Shown: positions 56,479 to 64,000 of the stretch, in pieces | Position numbering within the stretch: the first letter of the stretch is position 1 | Layout: each line of letters begins with the position of its first letter | DNA from: Adineta steineri | Taxonomy: Eukaryota > Rotifera > Eurotatoria > Adinetida > Adinetidae | Assembly: GCA_905250115.1 (NCBI GenBank) | Contig: CAJNOI010000124.1 | Coordinates: forward strand, 158,833 to 222,832 | Direction of reading: 5' to 3' | Length of the DNA: 64,000 nucleotides | The notes under the pieces: model-generated | Told to the model about the DNA's origin: nothing | Seen by the model: the letters and a program-made list of their open reading frames with translations, nothing else | Databases searched by the model: none | Made by a program: the position numbers and the translations under genes

Positions 56479-56779
56479 ATATCAAATTGAACATTTTGTC
56501 GACTAGAAATTGTTTTTTAAAAGTCCAAAAAGAAGAAACACGCTAAAAGGCATAAACAATTTCATCGAGATATTCTATCTTTTGTTAATCAATCGATTAT
56601 TTTAATTAAATGGTAGAAATTGTTTACGTTAGAATCAAATCGGAGAATAAATATGAAATATCATTTTTTCTCTTCAAATTTCTGCATCTTTCTAAATCAT
56701 TGCATTAATATCTATCGAGTCAAAGATCTTCTTATTTAATAATATATCCTGTATGAGAATGCAAATATTATTCGTTCTT
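56479..56779. other. Short non-coding gap
   Basis: AT-rich; nothing recognised. Confidence 0.45.
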
Positions 56780-56911
56780 TTGTGAAGCACGAACTAAAAG
56801 GAGTATTGAAGTGTTTAAGGGCAGAAATTTGGACCCACTTCCCCTCCCCCCACTGGCGTGACCGTCAAAAAACCACAGACGTAACCGATAAGATATCATA
56901 GTGCTTTATAT

Positions 56912-56966
56912 AGGGTGTGGGTGTAGACATAGGTGAGCAACGATTACAATATATACACTCACACAG
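56912..56966. repeat. Telomere-like hairpin, imperfect
   Basis: AGGGTGTGGGTGTAGACAT is weakly answered by ATATATACACTCACACAGC. Confidence 0.6.
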
Positions 56967-57635
56967 CTGTTAAAACGCTTATTAAGCGAATATATCATAT
57001 GTAAACTATTGCTTTCTGATATTCCTGTACCTTTACACCATAGAATGACGCAAAACCCGCTTCATAAAGATACGATTAAACTATCTTCGTGAAGGTAGAA
57101 ATAACAGTTACATCATGTTTCACATTTTAATCCCGCTAGGGATTACGCTAACAGCTTTTATTTTTTCAAAAGAATTTTATTTTGAATAAAACGGGAATTT
57201 TCTTTTGAGACAGAATTTCAATATGATATACTTTTATTGGCGAAAATAAAATGTATTTTTTAATTAAAATATTCTAAGGGCCCGCTCCTTAGGAACGAAT
57301 TCCCTCTTATCATGGTCCGTTTGAGCTGAAATTTTCAAGGACGAGTGATCTTGGTGAGATACGGTTCTGGTAAAGATTTCAGCTCGCTAGGTCGTACCAG
57401 ACCAGATTTGTACCTGCCTCATAAGCGAATTTTGGCCTCCGGGAGAATCGACATAACTCCGTTCCTGGATGAGGTATAGGGCTCGGGGTGGTTTCAAATC
57501 GAAGCCCATGCCAGTACGCAACTGTTGTCTGAACAGAATGTTTTTATTCCGTATTGCTAATTTTGTGAAACACGATCTAAAAGGAGTGTTGAAGTGTTTA
57601 AGAGTAGAAAACTAATCACGCCCCCTCCCCCCCCC

Positions 57636-57745
57636 CACAGACCGTGATCGACAGAATTTCAAAAACCATCACAGATCGTGACCGACAGGACTTCGAAGAC
57701 CATCACAGACCGTTACCGACAAAGCATCGTAGAACGTGACCAGTA
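57636..57745. repeat. Minisatellite, about 34-bp unit, three to four copies
   Basis: CACAGACCGTGATCGACAGA, CACAGATCGTGACCGACAGG and CACAGACCGTTACCGACAAA follow each other with similar spacers ending ACCAT. Confidence 0.75.
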
Positions 57746-58322
57746 GGCCTACAAGGACTATCAGAAATTTTGACAGATGTAACGGTGAAACAACATTAAT
57801 TACAATAGGTACGCTTCAGAGTTATAAATATAAGCTATGTCTCTCATAAGCAACACCAGTTACATCGTGTTTCACATTTTAATCCCGAAGGGATTGCGCT
57901 GAAAGTTTTTTATGAGTATTTTAATAAACATGTCTTAAAATCAGCATAAAAAAGGGTTATCCAACAGCAATAAATCCTATTTTTCTCGAGGCAGGAATCA
58001 AATAAAAAAATCCGTTCAGATAAAAGTTTCCTTTCATCGCGACCTTTAAAACAAAAAAAAAAGTATTAATTATTGCTCAAACCGAATCAGAGTTATTTCC
58101 ATTTTTCTGATTGAAAACCATGTTCTGAGAAAAACGCCAAAGAAGTTTTAGAAATGAACTTTTTTCATTTAAATCCAAAAAAATAATACCAAAATGGAAT
58201 ATTTCCAATATCTTTCATCGGACTTTTTCAAGCGCGTGAAGATTGAGTAAGTTAACGCTATCCATCACTTTCGGGTGACGCACATATTTTTCTACTATTG
58301 TATTTTCTGGATATGACGATTT

Positions 58323-58860
58323 ATACGTAAGTAAAGTTAGCGGCATATTCGAGTACTTTTTACCCAAATTCGCCTAGGAATTTGTGCTGGCTCTGGAAAT
58401 TGTTGTGTTAGGCGCAAATTTTAATTCTCTATCAAGTGGTGTAAATTTGTGTGGGAGTCACCGTGCAAAAACATGGAGTTTTCATAAAAAACCTGAGTTT
58501 TTCACCGATTTTTTGTGTACAAAAATATTGTATTTCTTGTCTGAATACGCTCCATGACTTGTGCTGCGTCTAAAAACGGTTGTGTTGGATTCAGAATTAA
58601 ATTCTCTATCGAGTGATATGATTTTCGACGGGAGCCATCAAGGATGCGGGTTTCGGTAGGGGATCAGGCGGGGATATGGGTGCGGGTGTGGATGCATGTG
58701 TGTACTCCTATTGTTATTACGGTGATCCCCACAAAAATTTACACCATTTGATAGAGAACTAAGTTCTGCACCTAATACAACAATTTCTAGAGCCAGCACA
58801 AATTCCTAGGCGAATTCAGGCCAAAAGTACTCGAATATGGCGCTAACTTTACTTACGTAT
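58323..58860. repeat. Long palindromic element, about 538 bp, next to the PARP-domain gene
   Basis: ATACGTAAGTAAAGTTAGCG at the left mirrors CGCTAACTTTACTTACGTAT at the right. Pairing runs about 140 bp inward (CGCCTAGGAATTTGTGCTGG against the complement AATTCCTAGGCG). A second, diverged copy of the arm segment (TTGTGTTGG..AATTCTCTATCGAGTG) lies inside. The centre has GGGTGCGGGTGTGGATGCATG, a telomere-like arm, faced by GTGATCCCCAC. Confidence 0.87.
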
Positions 58861-58895
58861 TGTTCTGGTAGTATTGAGTATATTATTACTTGCAG

Positions 58896-60034
58896 TTGAA
58901 GCCAGTCACGTTCTCGTACAAAAGTGGAAAACACGGAAAGTAAACAAACAATTCCAGGGTGATATCAATTTACCAATTGATCAAAAATATTTGAAAAAAA
59001 AACACATTTATGGTGGTAAAGTTTCTTCGTATGAACTCGATGAAACCAATCCATTTCATTCGCTGTTTGCTCGGTTCGTAAAAACCTGGATGGGACCTCA
59101 AAAGAATGGTTTTGAAATAGAAAGGCTGGAGATCGTAAAAAATCGTGACAAATTCAATCATTTCCGTCAACAAATTGAAATTGTTGAAAGTCGTCAAGCT
59201 CAATCGGTGTTTCAACCAGTGTTCGATTATGAATCAAATCCTGAAGAACGACAAAAAGTATTGAAACGATTAGATGGTTTATGTGAACAAGTGACACATA
59301 GTAGAAAAGCAAATATTGTTCGAGTATGGCATGGTTGTAATAAAAAACTATTACCACAGCTGCTGGGTGAAGGCTTTGCTTCATTAGGACAACTTGATGA
59401 GGGTTGGTTTGGTAAAGGCATATATTTTTCATCAAGTGCTGAATATGCATCACGTTACTGTCCACAAAATGAAAATGCATGTCTATTAATGTGTTATGTA
59501 TTAGTTCTAAATCCATTTCCTGTCATTTATGATGATGCACCAAAAAATGTTAAACCAGATAAATTTCGATTTTATGGACGTGGTAATCATCGTACTTTCC
59601 AATGTCATTATATACCAGTTGCTCCAGTTTCTCGTGAAAAGTCTATAATAGATTTTCGTCCACCACTCGAGGGTACAGATCATGCAGACTATGATGAACT
59701 AGTTGTTTTTGAAAGTGCAAATATATTGCCACAAATTGTTGTTCATCTGAAAATACCGGGACTTCTATCACCGGAAATACAGTCCGTACCGGCTTTTATA
59801 GATGCACCTATACCGAGTAAACGCAAGGATTGTAGTCAAAATCATCCTTCATTCGATCAAGATCGATTTATCGCATCTCCTGCTCAAGATCAATTCGAAA
59901 TGAATATAATTAACGTATCAGTAGGTAATCGTGGTGATAACGATGGTTTTGATCGTCGGCGGCGAGACGATCGTGATGCTGATGATGATTTTGATCGTCG
60001 TCGACAAGATGATGGCAGATACAACTCTGATTGA
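58896..60034 (+). CDS. PARP-domain ADP-ribosyltransferase, C-terminal exon (upstream exon not resolved)
   Basis: The open frame runs from 58874. ACTTGCAG at 58888-58895 is a good acceptor, and the first ATG in frame is far inside, so an upstream exon is likely. About 379 residues: a lead-in helix region, then a PARP catalytic fold. IVRVWHG holds the His, GWFGKGIYFSSSAEYASRYC the Tyr, and YDELVVFESANILPQI the Glu, completing the H-Y-E triad expected of active PARPs. The usual WHGT is WHGC here. The C-terminus is a charged low-complexity tail (DRRRRDDRDADDDFDRRRQD). It probably modifies proteins with ADP-ribose in nucleus or cytosol. I could not find a preceding exon in compatible phase: ATGGAATATTTCC (58194) ending GA-GTAAGT has the wrong phase. 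Confidence 0.82.
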
Positions 60035-60260
60035 TATTCGTTTCCAAATAAAAGAGACTTTTCGATTTTCAAAATAACCTTCGATAAGAACAAGATGTAG
60101 ATCTAGGATTTTTACCACGCGATGGAGAAGAGGGTGTGGGTATGCGTGAGGAAATGGTATGAAAAGGGGTTGATAAACGCTGAGCACAAGGAACGATGAG
60201 CACAGGAAAGTTAAGCGCAAATAAAATAAAAAAGCCTGATCTCTTATAAAAGATCAATCT

Positions 60261-60384
60261 GGGGTGTGTGTGGGTGTGAGTGGGATTTGTGTAGATGTAT
60301 GTATTAATTACCAAAAAATATAATATTTAAAGTCACCCCGCCCACATCGACCCAAATTCACACTCACCTCCACACCCACACACA
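60261..60384. repeat. Telomere-like hairpin with long AT loop
   Basis: GGGGTGTGTGTGGGTGTGAG faces ACTCACCTCCACACCCACAC, with CACCCCGCCCACATCGACCC as an extra C-rich block inside. Confidence 0.82.
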
Positions 60385-61212
60385 AGATGATCAACTTGAG
60401 GGTGTCAGTTTTTGTGCAAATATTATAACCATTTATCTACATACACAAGCACACTCACAAAACAGCTGCATATTATGTATTGCAGAGTTTTCCAACAACT
60501 AATTATCACTTCTTTTCTTTATTTTTAACAATTCAACTCTGATAGAATGAGCTAATATTTTCACACATATACTAGTAGTTATCAAGTCAATGTTTGCATA
60601 TATCAGTACGAGTACATAATATTTTGTAATATAATTATATACTGAACACTCTACTACTAATATAAATTTGAGACGAATCGGAACATATTGACTCGAGATA
60701 TCGACTACATAAGCATAGTAGCAATGATCATGTGTCTCACTTCAAGAGGTCTAGAAAAGCAAATCATCATAGGGTATTGAATAACTCACGAAGGTTCAAT
60801 GTGTGAACTTATATACTCGATTAAAAAGCAATCTAACACTTGCAAATATTCCCTCATGAGATAAAATTCTAAAATAGTAAAGAAACAAATAAATATTGAT
60901 GTCGTAACATTAGATGAAAAGAAGTTTTATCCACAGTATTTTCTCCAACGTTTTTTACCATTTACATATAAATTCTAGTTGATTGATGATTTCACAATAA
61001 AAGCTATAGTCATATGGTTTATTTTAATTTGTATAAAGTGATGCTTGGTATTGTATTTATAATATTTAGTTTACTTCTAAACATCTCATATAAATAAGTA
61101 GTCAGAGCAATAAATGGATAGATCAAATAAATTAAATAACGAAATAAATACATATCATCAATTTGTACTTGTAAAATGAATACTGTGTTTCAGTATAAAT
61201 TTATTAATCTTC

Positions 61213-61296
61213 AGGGTGGGTGTGGATTTTAAGTGAGTGAATGATATTGAATTGACGCTCACACTTGTCTATGCTGATGGCAACACCCACTACACC
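61213..61296. repeat. Telomere-like hairpin, diverged
   Basis: AGGGTGGGTGTGGATTTTAAG is answered by GCTCACACTTG and CAACACCCACTACACC. Confidence 0.65.
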
Positions 61297-62154
61297 AGCA
61301 TCCATCTTCAAAATGTAATCATACCGACAACTTTATCCACATTCACCGAAACCTTGAAGAATTTAACGTATAACAAACACTGTCTGGAAGGAAAAAGGTG
61401 AGCTGATAAGAGTTATTGCTTTCACATCTGCTGTTAGAAAAAGAATCTTTTAATATAATAAAATGTATACTTTTTAGCGGTTATCAACATCTTCACCTGA
61501 GTTTATCAAATTAGTAACAGTCGCTGTATATGAAAATACGGTTATTATCATCGACACCGTCGCTTACCCTACCAGCAATAACTACTGCATATGAAACTAC
61601 CGTTATTATCATCGAGACAGCGGCTGTTGTAAACACATGCAGCCGATGTATATAAAACTGCGGTAGCAGAAGACCGCTCCGAAGCGCGGCCTTTAAATCA
61701 CTAGATGGTTTATCATATAGAAAGCGCAGTCAACAGCGATTTTACTCAAACTTTTTCCATGGGTAAAATGGCAAATCGATAGTTTATCTGATACCCCACC
61801 TTGCAGTATTTTATGAATGTACCTTGGAGAAAATTTACTTACTAATAGTGGTTCTTCTCATTATGGTAACTATATATTTTGGCCAACTGATATATTTATC
61901 CATTTCTTTTTTATTACACACCGAAGTGAACTAGTCGCGATGACGGTACATACAGAAAGATTGATTTACATACCGTGTGCATTACATGTAGACTATAGTC
62001 CCTTTGTACTTCAACGTCAATAATGACCAATAAGTAATACGAGCGTTTTTAAATCTCGTTTAAAAGGGAAATCATTCGTTACAGCAATTCATTCGTATTC
62101 AAGATATAAATATTCAGGAATTGGGATTGTTAGTTCAGCATACGATGAATCGGC

Positions 62155-62232
62155 AGGGTGTGGGGTGTAAAGTATGGATGGGTATGGATATTTTCACAGT
62201 CTCAAATCCATACCACATTATCCCGCACCCTT
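62155..62232. repeat. Telomere-like hairpin
   Basis: AGGGTGTGGGGTGTAAAGTA and GGGTATGGA face TCCATACCACATTATCCCGC and ACCCT. Confidence 0.82.
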
Positions 62233-62776
62233 TCAGTTCAAATCGATAGTTATGAGAAAAGCCGATGGTGCACTTTTTCTTCTTTTATAGGGAAATACAC
62301 CATCTTAGTATGATCTCGCAAACATTTCATTTTTAAAATATTTGTTTTTATTGTAGATAATATACAGCTATTAATTTGGTCGAGTTTCAACGGTTGTTGA
62401 AGATTATTTTGTAGACTGATTAATTAATTAATCTAGTAAGCATCAAGAATGATAGTTGACATATTACATACCTTATCGTAACAGAAGTATTGACAGATGG
62501 AAAAACTTGAATCTAGGATTTGAAAACTCAAATTCTCCTTATTATTTATTTTGAGCATTTCATAACTGTTGGAATTCAATATACTTCATCAGAGTCGCTT
62601 TATTTTGTTGAAAATATGGATGAGAATGAAGAGAACACACTTACCTTTCATTGTATATGTGTCCCAATTGTTTAGCTCTTTCCTCACTCATGACAGCAAT
62701 ACTAGTTAGAAATATTTTGAAATATAACTGTATAGGATATATTGATTATAACCAGTCATAACTTCTATTTTATAGA

Positions 62777-64000
62777 ATGTCGAATTTTTATCGCACTTAC
62801 TTAGTGTTAATAGTACAACTTCTACTGTTAATACAATCAACTCAAACTTGGGAAAACTATAACACAAAATTACAATTGAAGTCATCTCAAGAAGTAGGAC
62901 AAATTAGTAATGCTTCAATATCAGTAAACACATCGGTTCCACTAGTTAAGACTATAACGGAGAACTTAGATACCACTACCAGTAATGATACAGATTGGCT
63001 GATTGGATTTCTAGAAACAAATGAAACAACAGGTAACGTTGTCCGAGTATTAGCCTAAGATATTGATATCGGATGTGCAGCGGTATATTTATAACTTTTA
63101 AAATATTGAACACAAATCAAATAAACCGATTGTGACAGTTGGACAGCGATGGATTGACGAAAAGCTATTGAACCACGATGTTCTGCAAGAACGAAGAGAG
63201 TCGATCATGACTGTTAGAAAAAATGCCACCGTAGGATTGAGAGATAAGTAAAAAACCATTTGCAACAAAGCCACTAAGGGTATTAACTTGTTTTTTTTCT
63301 TGTTATCGAAAATTCATGAAAATCTGTTTGTTTTCCATCGATCATAAATTAAAATGTATCGCATGTATTACACTTTATAATATAAATTATAACCTATTAA
63401 AGCATGACACGAGACTTTCGTTGTGACACAAAAGTATAATATAACACGAAAGCGAGAAAGTACTGTTATTACGATCAATAAAAATATGAGAAAGTTATTT
63501 TTATTAATAACAAAATATAACACTGAATTATAACCCGTAGTACTGAAATTTGTCCTACAAGTTAAACACTTTGCGATAGTCCTTTGATTTTTGAAGCGTT
63601 ATATTGATAATAAACTCAAGTCTATATATACAGATTTCAGTGTTGATATCCGGAGGGAAAAAGACTCTTTGTTGAATTATTAGTAATTTCATCTTACTCT
63701 TACACTAAGAGTAAGACTGATGTTTGCAGATTGTTACAACCATTGCCATAGCAATCGTATATCAGGATAAATTCAATTAATACATAACTGCAACGGACTA
63801 TTGTTCTCCAAATACTAATTGTATGTATCTAGACAACTTTTCCTATTATTTAAATAATGTTTTACCATATATATTTTTCTTTCTAAATTAAAATAACAGA
63901 TTTTTTTTCATTTAATTAGAACCCCTCCCTCTCCCTACTACGACAATAACATACACAACAACCACAACAGACTCAATATCCACAACAACCACAACAGACT
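62777..64000 (+). CDS. Secreted Thr-rich (mucin-like) protein, 5' part; gene leaves the window
   Basis: Exon 1 is 62777-63032: ATG and a strong signal peptide (YLVLIVQLLLLIQSTQT), then a Ser/Thr/Asn-rich chain with several N-glycosylation sites (NAS, NTS, NDT, NET). The frame would stop after 93 codons if unspliced. A GTAACG donor at 63033 and a TTTAATTAG acceptor at 63919 join in phase, giving ...NETT-EPLPLPTTTITYTTTTTD. The second exon then repeats a nine-residue TTTTTDSIS unit to the end of the window. The product is probably an extracellular mucin-like or matrix protein. The function is not known. The 887-bp intron is long for this genome, so the join is an inference. Confidence 0.6.

Larger units (their letters stand above)
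56780..57878. repeat. Two related TIR elements (about 56780-57130 and 57565-57878) around a 400-bp spacer
   Basis: Both begin TTTTGTGAA(A/G)CACGA(A/T)CTAAAAGGAGT and end GTTACATC(A/G)TGTTTCACATTTTAATCCC. The ends are inverted (TGTGAAACACGAT / ATCGTGTTTCACA), and both contain C-rich tracts (CCCCTCCCCCC). The first holds a telomere-like hairpin (56912-56966). The second holds an array of about 34-bp units (57636-57745) sharing CACAGACCGTGACCGACAG. The spacer near 57285-57500 is unlike either and less AT-rich. Confidence 0.75.
60035..62776. other. 2.7-kb intergenic region with three telomere-like hairpins
   Basis: Hairpins at 60261-60384, 61213-61296 and 62155-62232 are listed separately. A single G-rich arm AGGGTGTGGGTATGCGTGAGG occurs at about 60130-60150. 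A pair of diverged repeats sharing GTTATTATCATCGA(C/G)AC and GCATATGAAA/GTATATGAAA occurs at 61515-61625. The frame at 61817-62023 has no recognised family and is not called. Confidence 0.5.

Noticed and set aside
58194-58247. Candidate first exon of the PARP gene (ATGGAATATTTCC to GTAAGT)
   Set aside because: Leaves two bases over, whereas the exon at 58896 needs one; joining would hit a stop.
1-64000. CRISPR array, bacterial operon or prophage
   Set aside because: No regularly spaced direct repeats, no Shine-Dalgarno-led gene clusters; spliceosomal introns throughout show a eukaryotic genome.

Overview
The window looks like nuclear DNA of a bdelloid rotifer (Adineta/Rotaria-like). The support is: very AT-rich DNA with short AT-rich spliceosomal introns; gene families expanded in bdelloids (ADP-ribosyltransferase plus TPR proteins, NHL-repeat proteins, FMRFamide-type GPCRs, EGF/7TM proteins, F-box proteins); a bacterial-type GH26 glycosidase with eukaryotic introns; and many intergenic hairpins built from TGTGGG-like units, the unit I recall for bdelloid telomeres. 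No database was searched. Exon structures were derived by hand from splice sites and reading phase.

Layout. 1-974: 3' end of a TPR protein gene. 1338-9592: an old tandem duplication carrying two Fringe/core-1-type (GT31) glycosyltransferase genes about 89% identical, each copy later hit by different small transposons. 9600-13855: gene-poor, with a 400-bp palindrome, a 1.26-kb inverted repeat, a tRNA-like gene and a 255-bp fold-back. 13898-20064: an unrecognised 182-aa gene, a seven-exon FMN-dependent 2-hydroxyacid oxidase with a palindrome in one intron, and a GPCR. 21266-26850: an alpha/beta-hydrolase gene carrying lesions, an intact two-exon F-box gene, and an F-box pseudogene split by a solo LTR. 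26905-30832: a receiver-like/ART/TPR gene and an ART gene with a Cys-rich tail on a second exon. 31629-33294: a TIR element with CGCG-rich ends. 34234-37343: a GPCR and a membrane-anchored PARP-type pseudogene broken by two hAT-like elements. 39945-43122: GH26 mannanase-like gene and a dolichol/phytol-kinase-like gene. 44110-45860: EGF/7TM pseudogene. 47322-51093: B-box/NHL protein and a GPCR. 54815-60034: a second receiver-like/ART/TPR gene and a PARP-domain gene with a long palindrome just upstream. 62777 to the end: a secreted Thr-rich protein that leaves the window.

Two themes stand out. First, four intact or nearly intact ADP-ribosyltransferase/PARP genes and one dead one lie within about 35 kb, and the partial TPR gene at the left edge may be a further relative. 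Second, almost every gap, and several introns, hold palindromic elements. Many have a G-rich telomere-like arm (GGGTGTGGGTGTG) facing its complement. Several non-autonomous DNA elements can be dated or delimited exactly because an empty site or an interrupted reading frame is present in the window.
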